Assembly (NCBI GenBank): GCA_032718475.1
Contig: JAUCBJ010004730.1
Coordinates: forward strand, 1 to 20,725
Source of the DNA: Nemertoderma westbladi
Lineage: Eukaryota; Xenacoelomorpha; Nemertodermatida; Nemertodermatidae
Length of the DNA: 20,725 nt
Direction: 5' to 3'
The translations under genes were made by a program, and so were the position numbers. A model generated the notes under the pieces. It did not search any database, was not told the DNA's origin, and worked only from the letters and a program-made list of their open reading frames with translations. Every line of letters begins with the position of its first letter. The stretch's first letter is position 1. This document shows positions 8,232 to 17,581 of the stretch, one piece after another.

Positions 8232-9225
8232 ATTTTAAGGAATGAAAAATTAATTAATTCATTTGTACTGATAATACGACTTGTGTACCTCTTGCTACCT
8301 TTCATTGCCCATTTTTCCTCAGCTATTCTCGCCCCTGTAATTTTTTCGTTAACCTGAGAATGTTCCTCCCCCCCTAAATTCACCCGCCACTTTTGTTTCT
8401 TCGAGTATATGTTTCCGATGTTCCTCCTTGTCAGCGCCGTATTTCAGTAAATAGGCCTTCATAAAGCGCACAGCACATACATGAACATTAGTACAAGCAC
8501 GCATTAGAACAAAGATTCGAGGTATTGTTGGAACGAAGAATTCGTGTGCCATAGCAGCGTACTGATATGACCCAGCAACGAATTCATCGTTCACAACAAT
8601 ATTATTATCGATATCCTTGAAGGCTAATCCTAAATCTAAGAGTGATTCCAGGAAAGTGTCAGAATAGAGGTTTTCTTTTGGGACAAATTTTGATTTTCCT
8701 GACTCCGGATATTTAGTGAATCAGCAAATTGGTTATCCATTTTTATCAGTGCATTTTTTACACCAAGGCCCCGCGCTGTTGCAGTTATGTGTTTGTAAGT
8801 TTTGTAAGTGGTCCAAAAATTTATATTTATCCTGTACATCTCGTACTACCCCCTCTGTAATCAGATTGTCGATATCAGTCCCAAAACAGGCGTGAAACAA
8901 ACTTTTCGATTGCCAACAAATTCTGGAGAGGGATGTTTTGGTGTCCTCCTTATGCAGTGTGATGCCCATGTGTACGTGAGGTTTATTGCCAATGGCCTTC
9001 TGGTCCTGGAATTCCATTCTGGCCCACAAGCTTTCCACATGGCCGACGGGTTGCTCTTTGCTGAATTCCAGCCAAATTTAATACATAGTGTACAGTCCGC
9101 ATCCGCCATTTGTCCCCAGCCGCTTGGTGAATTCCCGACCAATCTCGGGAACCTCGATGACCTTTGATGATTTGTACATTATTATTCGTATTTGTATACA
9201 AAGATGAATAGGATATCAAATATTA
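8232..9225 (-). pseudogene. Rolling-circle Rep domain (HUH, Y2) of the Helitron-like transposase
   Basis: One reading frame runs from about 9225 to 8370 with three stops (TAA 9078-9080, TAA 8733-8735, TGA 8721-8723). It begins near VIEVPEIGREFTKRLG. PHVHMGITL (8955-8981) is the HUH metal-binding motif. A Cys pair, WCKKC, precedes PIC and TKYP. AYLLKYGADK carries two tyrosines four residues apart (codons 8451-8453 and 8439-8441), the Y2 arrangement of Helitron Rep proteins. These residues would nick DNA and hold it covalently. A run of seven G (read on the minus strand) at 8368-8374 throws the frame; a six-G run would restore it and continue with GARIAEEKWAMKG to about 8240. This is the strongest evidence that the gene is a rolling-circle transposase. 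Confidence 0.82.
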
Positions 9226-9518
9226 CCGATTATTATACAGTATATGTCCGATTTGTAAATAATTTTTCTCCTAATTGACATAGATTGATGTGCAGTTCTA
9301 TTATATATAATATTTTGAATTCCAGAACTTAGTTTTGATTGGTTGATTTGAGCAATACTGTTCTGATTGGCTAAAACAAAATGGTATTTGTTAGGCGGTT
9401 TGGGTGGTAGGTTTATCCGTTAAGTACTAGTACTGGTACCAGTAGGCCTACCAGTATTAAACCTTTGATATCTGAGGCATATCAGGGCATTGTATGTACT
9501 TATTAATATAAGAAAGCA
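9226..9518. other. AT-rich spacer upstream of Rep, with nested palindromes
   Basis: There is no gene. It separates the Rep start (minus) from a possible plus-strand reading frame starting at 9520. At 9431-9456 actggtaccagt and gtaggcctac are adjacent perfect palindromes nested in an inverted repeat tactggta ... taccagta. The first differences between the two duplication copies appear here, at 9369. Confidence 0.5.
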
Positions 9519-9519
9519 A

Positions 9520-10271
9520 TGTCTAGTGATGGTCCAGATAATGTTCTTCGGAATTTTGTAAAAATAATGGAAAGTCAATCCTGATTATAAAAAGTGCAAG
9601 TCAATCAACAGCTTGGTTTAGTTAATGTTGTAATGTTATATATATACCTAAAACTAAAAGAGATTTAAAACACTGATAGATAATAAATAATTGATAATAT
9701 AAAAAGGAAAGTACATATATAGTATTTACATAGAATACTACTATAAAAAAAGGAAAGTAAATTAAACTGATCAAGTAAAAACTTATCTAATGTGGACTCA
9801 GACTGCTTAGTGTCACCATGTCTTTAAATGGTACTAAAATTCTCATGCCCCATATCACATCTAGTAGCCAGTATTTGTCTTACAAATATAATTATTATAG
9901 TTATTACTGGTATTTACTGGGATATGGCTTCTTCAATTGCTATATAACTTTACAGTTTATAAAAGTAGAGTCCAGATATGATATAGTTTATTTTTTTTTA
10001 TTTTAGAGTAAAAGAAAGGGAATTACTGGAAGAGTTCATTCCAGAATAGTTAGTCTAGATAAGTCCATAACTATATGCAACAATACTGCACAATCCGACT
10101 CTGTTCTAACCACCCTATTTCCCCCTAAACAAACTACAAAAATTGCACCTAGTAGTATTAAGTACCCCGGCAGATCCTGTCGCACAGAGGTCGGTAACAC
10201 TGGTCGAATCCGGATCCGATCCGGTCGTGATCAGAACCCAGTCCAATTATTACAAGTACTCAAGCCATGAA
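9520..10271 (+). other. Possible small spliced gene on the plus strand (uncertain)
   Basis: ATG 9520 opens a short frame (MSSDGPDNVLRNFVKIMESQ). A candidate splice acceptor (eight T, then attttag) lies at about 9990-10005, followed by an 87-codon open frame starting SKRKG and ending at TGA 10269-10271. That frame is Ser/Thr/Arg-rich with no recognised domain. In copy 2 the exon-like frame has a 3-base (in-frame) indel near its start and the same end, so it stays open. There is no transcript evidence, and other frames are open here too. It could equally be non-coding sequence of the transposon's 5' region. Confidence 0.2.
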
Positions 10272-10388
10272 ACTGTTTTCTGCATATCGCACACCTATTG
10301 GCATTTCGGGACTGTTTATTACAGTATTAGGCCATGTCACAACATATCCAGGAGGTAGGGGGCCGTCCAAGTATGACGTCAGCACTTT

Positions 10389-10465
10389 AGGGGGGGGGGG
10401 GGGAGGGGGGTTGGGAAAATCTGATGACGTGCTGATGAGGGGAGGGGAGGGGGTCAGCCAAAATC
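10389..10465 (+). repeat. G-rich tract near the left end of the MITE
   Basis: It contains a run of about 14 G, another of six, and ggggaggggaggggg, followed by aatctgacgtcagc. Several closely spaced G runs on one strand could form a G-quadruplex. A similar block lies at 10699-10763. Confidence 0.7.
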
Positions 10466-10698
10466 TGACGTCAGCATGTTCATTTATAGGTGCTAGAAGA
10501 TATATAGCTATTGAGGATAGATTCAGTCCCTGGCTGATTGAATAACTATTATTATATTATAATATTAATTAATAATTTACTATATAATTATATAATTCAT
10601 AATTTGATTAAAAATAATAATTGAATGATTTACAAGTGATTATAAATAATCTTCATAATATAATAGTTTATTACAAATTTTTTTTTTAATCTGATTTA

Positions 10699-10763
10699 GG
10701 GGAGGGGGGGGGGGGGGGTATCAACGCCTATCTGATGACATCTGATTTAGGGGAGGGAGGGGG
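10699..10763 (+). repeat. G-rich tract near the right end of the MITE
   Basis: It contains ggggagg followed by a long G run and later ggggagggaggggg, each preceded by tctgattta. It has the same strand orientation as the left tract, so it is a direct and not an inverted subterminal repeat. Confidence 0.7.
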
Positions 10764-10811
10764 TCAACATTTTGGGGAAAAGTGCAGACGTCATACTTGG
10801 ACGGCCCCTAG

Positions 10812-11142
10812 TGATAAGTTCAGAGTCCTCAATAGAGTTTCCTCAATAGAGGGAATATTGAAAGATATAACATATTTTAACTTTTGCACCTTGAGGCAAT
10901 CATTTGTTGTAAAAAAAGGTGTACCTATAAAAAACGACCAGCTATTGTCCCCTTTGGGAACACTATATGGGAACGTATTTCTGCTGCAAAGTAATATAGT
11001 AAAATTGAACCAAATACTGTTTGACTATTGATGTAGGTAGGACGAATGCAATATAGTATATATATAGTAATATATATAGTATAGCAGAAATAAACCTTAT
11101 TATGCTATTTTTTGTCCCATTCGGGAACAATTTATGGTGTAT
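10812..11142. other. AT-rich duplicated sequence without a gene
   Basis: It includes a tata/gta-rich stretch at about 11050-11080 and two similar phrases, cctttgggaacactatatgg and cattcgggaacaatttatgg. No coding frame is supported. Confidence 0.4.
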
Positions 11143-11408
11143 AGGCTCGGCTCAGGACGCGAGAATATGTCTAATTGAGCACAGTAGGGCGTGTTGGCTG
11201 GCGTCAGGATGCGAGAAAAGATCTAATGGAGCACAGGAGGGTATGTTGGACCGGCTCTGGATGCTAGAATAGATCTAATGGAGCGCAGTAGGGCGAGATG
11301 GCTGGGCTCAGGACGCGAGAATATATCTAATGGAGCGCAGGAGGGTGTGTTGGCTGGGCTCAGAACGCGAGAATATATCTAATGGAGCGCAGTAGGGCAT
11401 GTTAGATT
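11143..11408 (+). repeat. 52-bp minisatellite, five units (copy 1)
   Basis: Units of the form ggctcaggacgcgagaatat, atctaatggagcgcag and tagggcgtgttggct repeat with a constant 52-bp period (ctaa at 11171, 11223, 11275, 11327, 11379). Units differ by a few bases. The matching array is in copy 2. Confidence 0.9.
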
Positions 11409-11837
11409 TCTCTTATATAAATGGGATATGCCCATTTCTGTAGGCCTATTCAATTTCAAGTACTGGTAGAAATGTTTTAACAGTATTATTTTATGAAGGT
11501 CCAATAAATAAAATCAAAAAAGGTTCGACCATCTACTTACGGTACCAACTGACCAAGTTATATATACCATATACCATTGAAGATCACTGACTGGCTGATA
11601 CTGATTTCTGTCCATTGCCCCTTACTGCCATAGTTAGATACAGTACTGTTTATTGAATGTCTATAAGGCTCTGCCAGAATGAGTGATTACTTCAGTATTC
11701 TCATTGTACTGCTGTACTGACTGATTGATATGTGAATGAAATTCAAATTTGAGGCTTATTTTTTTTACCCTACCCCCTAATTTTTTTTGGTAGCTAAAAA
11801 AAATAAGTTGAAAATGTAATTTGCCTAACTTAAAATT
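11409..11837. other. Right end of duplicated segment with T8/A8 hairpin
   Basis: No gene is seen. A hairpin with an 8-9 bp stem, T8 (11781-11788) and A8 (11796-11803) around ggtagct, lies about 35 bp before the shared right edge of both copies at 11837. It may be part of a transposon terminus. Confidence 0.4.
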
Positions 11838-11891
11838 ATTTATTATTTTGTTTGTGATAGACATTGACTACATATGAGTTGGCTTGGCATG

Positions 11892-12198
11892 CATACAATT
11901 AGGTGCACTGTTATTTACATATTAAATATCAGACTGTATTGAAAAATTATCTTCGCAAAGCATATTCATAGAACTTTGGCACTGGCATTGAAGTGGTGCA
12001 CTTTTTGAATTATTCTTATTCTAAACATTTAATATCTTTGGTCATATCATACAATTAGGTGCACTGTTATTTACATATTAAATATCAGACTGTATTGAAA
12101 AATTATCTTCGCAAAGCATATTCATAGAACTTTGGCACTGGCATTGAAGTGGTGCACTTTTTGAATTATTCTTATTCTAAACATTTAATATCTTTGGT
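11892..12198. repeat. 156-bp perfect tandem duplication
   Basis: Sequence 11892-12042 is repeated without a mismatch at 12048-12198 (period 156), starting catacaattaggtgcactg. It lies in the spacer between the two segmental copies and is absent after copy 2. Confidence 0.92.
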
Positions 12199-12368
12199 TT
12201 TAGGAAATGATGCTCTTTCTGATGCAACAACAATATTTCCTATAAATATGCATTATATGGTAGAACTTTACTTATTTGTATTTAGCTGCCTATTTCCACT
12301 TTTTTTTAGCCGTCAGCACTATGAGAGATATTGGGCAATAATTGTTCGGGTCAGCTGGGTCATCTTTT
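12199..12368. other. Spacer before copy 2
   Basis: This spacer is not present elsewhere in the window. An 83-codon plus-strand frame crosses it (12149-12400) but runs from the tandem repeat into copy 2 antisense to the Rep remnant, so I do not call it a gene. Confidence 0.4.
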
Positions 12369-14217
12369 GGTACACCCTCCCCACCCAGAAAGGACGTTAG
12401 TACGGCATCAGCTGTTTGCAGCATTCTTTCCATCTGTCATGTACTAACTGCGTAGTGGTACAGCTGTTCTATGAGGTACCTCCTACGCAGGTTCTTAATG
12501 TCAGCTTCAGTGATACTTCTCCAATCTGGAACTAGCTTACACAAACCGGAACTTTCTAAAATACATTTTTAAAGACCAGTTCAGTTTCAAACTTTCCCAG
12601 AGACAACATCAAATGTATTAGAAACTTTTCGGTTTGGTAAGGAGTTATATTGGCGAAAACCACTATAACTGGCTTAGTACACAACTTGTTGACAAAAAGT
12701 TTGGTGCATTCACGATCACCGGTGACTAACGGGTGGAATATCTGGGTTAGCAGTTCAAAGGCAAGGGGAACCCCATTACTTACCTGAATTGTCAGGAATT
12801 CCACCGCTTTTTCTATGCCACACCAACGCAGTTGGACATGTCTACTGTATCCATTAATCCAAATACATTCACTCAATGTGTTATTCAAGTTGTAATCACC
12901 AGTGTAATTTGCTGTAATAAAACATTTTGTATAGATTTCTAGAGTATTGAATGGCATGAGTTCTGGGGGAAGGAGATTAAATGCAGTAAAGGTATCAGCG
13001 CAATAAGAGCTGGAAATGTAGTCTTGAATGAGAATAACTTGCGAGTTTGTGAACTGTCTGATAAGGGGTAGATGGACCCTTTTATTTACTGGCAGTATGG
13101 CGCCATCTGCATCTATTAACTTTTTTGCTTTGATACTTGGGAATAAATGGACTATACCGCTTCTGGTTTCTGGCGTTACGGTTTGGAGGTGAAGGAATGT
13201 CACACTGGTGGTAAAATAATCAAATTTTAAGGAATGAAAAATTAATTAATTCATTTGTACTGATAATACGACTTGTGTACCTCTTGCTACCTTTCATTGC
13301 CCATTTTTCCTCAGCTATTCTCGCCCCTGTAATTTTTTCGTTAACCTGAGAATGTTCCTCCCCCCCTAAATTCACCCGCCACTTTTGTTTCTTCGAGTAT
13401 ATGTTTCCGATGTTCCTCCTTGTCAGCGCCGTATTTCAGTAAATAGGCCTTCATAAAGCGCACAGCACATACATGAACATTAGTACAAGCACGCATTAGA
13501 ACAAAGATTCGAGGTATTGTTGGAACGAAGAATTCGTGTGCCATAGCAGCGTACTGATATGACCCAGCAACGAATTCATCGTTCACAACAATATTATTAT
13601 CGATATCCTTGAAGGCTAATCCTAAATCTAAGAGTGATTCCAGGAAAGTGTCAGAATAGAGGTTTTCTTTTGGGACAAATTTTGATTTTCCTGACTCCGG
13701 ATATTTAGTGAATCAGCAAATTGGTTATCCATTTTTATCAGTGCATTTTTTACACCAAGGCCCCGCGCTGTTGCAGTTATGTGTTTGTAAGTTTTGTAAG
13801 TGGTCCAAAAATTTATATTTATCCTGTACATCTCGTACTACCCCCTCTGTAATCAGATTGTCGATATCAGTCCCAAAACAGGCGTGAAACAAACTTTTCG
13901 ATTGCCAACAAATTCTGGAGAGGGATGTTTTGGTGTCCTCCTTATGCAGTGTGATGCCCATGTGTACGTGAGGTTTATTGCCAATGGCCTTCTGGTCCTG
14001 GAATTCCATTCTGGCCCACAAGCTTTCCACATGGCCGACGGGTTGCTCTTTGCTGAATTCCAGCCAAATTTAATACATAGTGTACAGTCCGCATCCGCCA
14101 TTTGTCCCCAGCCGCTTGGTGAATTCCCGACCAATCTCGGGAACCTCGATGACCTTTGATGATTTGTACATTATTATTCGTATTTGTATACAAAGATGAA
14201 TAGGATATCAAATATTA
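12369..14217 (-). pseudogene. Truncated second copy of the Rep part of the Helitron-like gene
   Basis: It is identical to 7386-9225 except at the edge base (12377 C against 7385 A). It carries the same HUH motif (PHVHMGITL, 13947-13973), the same Y2 motif (AYLLKYGADK), the same three stops (equivalents of 9078, 8733 and 8721), the same G7 frameshift and the same 215-codon fragment (13203-12556). It is truncated before the helicase by the duplication junction at ggtacacc. Shared lesions show that the gene was already dead when duplicated. It cannot encode an active transposase. Confidence 0.82.
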
Positions 14218-14511
14218 CCGATTATTATACAGTATATGTCCGATTTGTAAATAATTTTTCTCCTAATTGACATAGATTGATGTGCAGTTCTATTATATAT
14301 AATATTTTGAATTCCAGAACTTAGTTTTGATTGGTTGATTTGAGCAATACTGTTCTGATTAGCTAAAACAAAATGGTATTTGTTAGGCGTTTTGGGTGGT
14401 AGGTTTATCCGTTAAGTATAGTACTGGTACCAGTAGGCCTACCAGTATTAAACCTTTGATATCTGAGGCATATCAGGGCATTGTATGTACTTATTAATAT
14501 AAGAAAGCAAT

Positions 14512-15267
14512 GTCTAGTGATGGTCCAGATAATGTTCTTCGGAATTTTGTAAAAATAATGGAAAGTCAATCCTGATTATAAAAAGTGCAAGTCAATCAAC
14601 AGCTTGGTTTAGTTGTAATGTTGTAATGTTATATATATACCTAAAACTAAAAGAGATTTAAAACACTGATAGATAATAAATAATTGATAATATAAAAAGG
14701 AAAGTACATATATAGTATTTACATAGAATACTACTATAAAAAAAGGAAAGTAAATTAAACTGATCAAGTAAAAACTTATCTAATGTGGACTCAGACTGCT
14801 TAGTGTCACCATGTCTTTAAATGGTACTAAAATTCTCATGCCCCATATCACATCTAGTAGCCAGTATTTGTCTTACAAATATAATTATTATAGTTATTAC
14901 TGGTATTTACTGGGATATGGCTTCTTCAATTGCTATATAACTTTACAGTTTATAAAAGTAGAGTCCAGATATGATATAGTTTATTTTTTTTTATTTTAGA
15001 GTAAAAGAAAGGGAATAATTACTGGAAGAGTTCATTCCAGAATAGTTAGTCTAGATAAGTCCATAACTATATGCAATAATACTGCACAATCCGACTCTGT
15101 TCTAACCACCCTATTTCCCCCTAAACAAACTACAAAAATTGCACCTAGTAGTATTAAGTACCCCGGCAGATCCTGTCGCACAGAGGTCGGTAACACTGGT
15201 CGAATCCGGATCCGATCCGGTCGTGATCAGAACCCAGTCCAATTATTACAAGTACTCAAGCCATGAA
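14512..15267 (+). other. Copy-2 counterpart of the possible small spliced gene
   Basis: It has the same ATG, acceptor-like attttag and open exon-like frame as the copy-1 candidate, with an extra aat near the start of the exon-like frame that keeps it in phase. Coding status is uncertain for the same reasons. Confidence 0.18.
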
Positions 15268-15684
15268 ACTGTTTTCTGCATATCGCACACCTATTGGCAT
15301 TTCGGGACTGTTTATTACAGTATTAGGCCATGTCACAACATATCCAGGAGGTAGTGATAAGTTCAGAGTCCTCAATAGAGTTTCCTAAATAGAGGGAATA
15401 TTGAAAGATATAACATATTTTAACTTTTGCACCTTGAGGCAATCATTTGTTGTAAAAAAAGGTGTACCTATAAAAAACGACCAGCTATTGTCCCCTTTGG
15501 GAACACTATATGGGAACGTATTTCTGCTGCAAAGTAATATAGTAAAATTGAACCAAATACTGTTTGACTATTGATGTAGGTAGGACGAATGCAATATAGT
15601 ATATATATAGTAATATATATAGTATAGCTGAAATAAACCTTATTATGCTATTTTTTGTCCCATTCGGGAACAATTTATGGTGTA

Positions 15685-15951
15685 TAGGCTCTGCTCAGGA
15701 CGCGAGAATATGTCTAATTGAGCACAGTAGGGCGTGTTGGCTGGCCTCAGGATGCGAGAAAAGATCTAATGGAGCACAGGAGGGTATGTTGGACCGGCTC
15801 TGGATGCTAGAATAGATCTAATGGAGCGCAGTAGGGCGAGTTGGCTGGGCTCAGGACGCGAGAATATATCTAATGGAGCGCAGGAGGGTGTGTTGGCTGG
15901 GCTCAGGACGCGAGAATATATCTAATGGAGCGCAGTAGGGCGTGTTGGATT
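15685..15951 (+). repeat. 52-bp minisatellite, five units (copy 2)
   Basis: This is the same five-unit array as at 11143-11408, with about seven base differences. It is the most divergent part of the two segment copies. Confidence 0.9.
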
Positions 15952-16380
15952 TCTCTTATATAAATGGGATAGGCCCATTTCTGTAGGCCTATTCAATTTC
16001 AAGTACTGGTAGAAATGTTTTAACAGTATTATTTTATGAAGGTCCAATAAATAAAATCAAAAAAGATTCGACCATCTACTTACGGTACCAACTGACCAAG
16101 TTATATATACCATATACCATTGAAGATCACTGACTGGCTGATACTGATTTCTGTCCATTGCCCCTTACTGCCATAGTTAGATACAGTACTGTTTATTGAC
16201 TGTCTATAAGGCTCTGCCAGAATGAGTGATTACATCAGTATTCTCATTGTACTGCTGTACTGACTGATTGATATGTGAATGAAATTCAAATTTGAGGCTT
16301 ATTTTTTTTACCCTACCCCCTAATTTTTTTTGGTAGCTAAAAAAAATAAGTTGAAAATGTAATTTGCCTAACTTAAAATT

Positions 16381-17403
16381 TGTTCGCGCTTTCAGACCTT
16401 TAGCAGTTTAACCTGCCAAATTTAGATGTCTTCTAGATTATAAATCGACTTTAGCCTATGACGAGTATTTAATACACTACATTAGCCGAAGCCAGTCTAT
16501 GCGCGACCATTCACCCGCTGGATATACCTGGGAGACTGGATTCGGAAGCTTTGACCTTATTGCGGTGTAGGCCTACTGTATTATTCGACTGATCGTTAAT
16601 ATATAATTTCTGACAAATATTATTCACTTTCGGGAAATATTAACAGTTCCTTTAGGACGTGGCGCTCTAAATATGTAAACAGAGTTATGACTTACACTAG
16701 ACACAACGGGATGGCTATGGATTCACGTATAAAGCGCATTCTTTAGGAGATGCTTTGTTATCAGTCACAATCATGCACACTACCGCACAATGCTGCACAC
16801 CGATCTGCCGACCTTCACTAATTTTAGTCACATATAAAGAGAACAGCAACCGACACCTGTAGTGCCTATGAAATAACATTAGATTCACTCCAAAACCACT
16901 TTAATGTAAGTCGCAATTGTTATATGTAACCGGTCTCTTACCTTCAGTATATCAAGAAGATTGGGGGTTTTATGATTATTTATCGATATTATCCAAATAT
17001 AATAATATTCCATCAACTGATATAATTAATAACCGACAGTAAATAGCAGTAAAAATGCGGTGTTTGTAGGTGACAATATGATTTGTGTTGAGTTGGTATG
17101 GTTTGATAACAGTTATACGTTTCTATGACCAAAGCCTACTAATGTTTGGCTAAAGCCTGAAACACAGAAATTCCAAAGCCGGTCTTCTGGCTGTGGACAA
17201 AAAACACATACTGACTGAATTGCATGAGTTTCTGTATACAATCTCCAACACAGAGTCAAAAAACGCTCTGATTGGTCGACCGAACAAAGAACGAACAAAG
17301 AACAAAGAAAAAGTTACACGTGTACATATCAGCTGTTAGATGTCGTCATGGTAACTACACTGTACCAAGAGGATTTTGGCTTATTGCGACATAAGATCGC
17401 TAG
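16381..17403. other. Gene-less sequence
   Basis: I find no supported coding region, RNA gene or repeat. Short open frames exist on both strands (for example minus 17298-17113) without recognisable motifs. CpG frequency rises compared with the sequence to the left. Confidence 0.4.
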
Positions 17404-17520
17404 TTATGTCCGCTAAAGTACACATACAGAAGAAATGGCTTTTTATGTCCACTAAAACACCGGTACAGTAAGGAAACGGCTTTTTATGTCCGTTAAAACA
17501 CCTACAGAGTACTTTGCGGG
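17404..17520 (+). repeat. ~40-bp minisatellite, three units
   Basis: Units carrying tatgtcc-ctaaa (g) begin at about 17405, 17444 and 17485; the last two are joined by ggctttttatgtcc. Periods are 39 and 41 bp with internal differences. Confidence 0.7.
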
Positions 17521-17581
17521 GAAAATAACTAGCTAGATCCGCAAAAGCCTTTATACCGCACCCAGAAAATGGGATTTAATT

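Larger units (their letters stand above)
4271..9225 (-). pseudogene. Helitron-like Rep - PIF1-type helicase - GIY-YIG nuclease gene, decayed
   Basis: Reading down the minus strand, pieces in different frames join in the order expected of one transposase: HUH/Y2 Rep (about 9225-8370), a linker (8231-7260), a helicase with Walker A (7080-7103), Walker B (about 5800-5822), motif III (5680-5703) and motif VI (about 4888-4912), then a C-terminal GIY-YIG nuclease ending at TAA 4271-4273. Rep-helicase proteins of this family nick, unwind and rejoin one strand in rolling-circle transposition. The extra GIY-YIG domain is a second nuclease. About 0.88 kb of foreign repeat sits between the Walker A and Walker B parts. 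At least seven in-frame stops and several frameshifts are seen, so this copy is dead. The detailed parts are listed separately. No clear N-terminus is visible beyond 9225. Confidence 0.85.
10356..10811. mobile_element. 450-bp TIR element (MITE) with TAG target-site duplication
   Basis: The element proper is 10359-10808. It begins GGGGCCGTCCAAGTATGACG and ends with the exact inverse complement (22-bp perfect terminal inverted repeats). It is flanked by TAG at 10356-10358 and 10809-10811. Copy 2 of the duplication has the uninterrupted site (ggaggtagtgataag, 15346-15360), which proves insertion. A 2-bp TA duplication with an extra G is an alternative reading. The inside is non-coding, with G-rich blocks near both ends on the same strand and an AT-rich centre (about 10545-10680). 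The superfamily is not assigned; 3-bp T-A duplications suggest PIF/Harbinger or relatives. Confidence 0.93.
7377..11837. repeat. Segmental duplication, copy 1
   Basis: This is directly repeated at 12369-16380. The left edge falls in the shared octamer ggtacacc (7377-7384 and 12369-12376); the right edge is after cttaaaatt (11837 and 16380). The offset is 4992 across the Rep half. I find no difference from 7386 to 9368. From 9369 on there are about 15 substitutions and a few small indels. Copy 1 is longer because of a 450-bp TIR element at 10359-10808. Confidence 0.96.
12369..16380. repeat. Segmental duplication, copy 2
   Basis: This is the direct copy of 7377-11837. It lacks the helicase and GIY-YIG part (the left edge falls inside the linker) and lacks the MITE. 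It ends at 16380, the same point as copy 1 (11837), after which the sequences are unrelated. Confidence 0.96.

Noticed and set aside
8861-9142. Minus-strand frame of 93 codons overlapping Rep
   Set aside because: It is in a different phase from the frame with HUH and Y2 motifs and has no motif of its own.
8808-9167. Plus-strand 119-codon frame (and its copy at 13800-14159)
   Set aside because: It is antisense to the Rep HUH motif. Its identity in both copies only reflects the duplication.
10267-10545. Plus-strand 92-codon frame running into the MITE
   Set aside because: It is created by the MITE insertion and reads through its G-rich repeats (poly-Gly); copy 2 lacks it.
11143-11408. CRISPR-like array
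   Set aside because: Units of 52 bp repeat without unique spacers and in a eukaryotic context; this is a minisatellite.
11522-11531. ggttcgacca resembling a Pol III B box
   Set aside because: There is no matching A box or tRNA fold nearby, and copy 2 has agattcgacc; a SINE or tRNA is not supported.
12149-12400. Plus-strand 83-codon frame across the spacer/copy-2 junction
   Set aside because: It joins three unrelated sequences (tandem repeat, spacer, antisense Rep). No domain recognised.
17113-17298. Minus-strand 61-codon frame as a gene
   Set aside because: It is short, has no motif or neighbours, and lies in an otherwise non-coding stretch.
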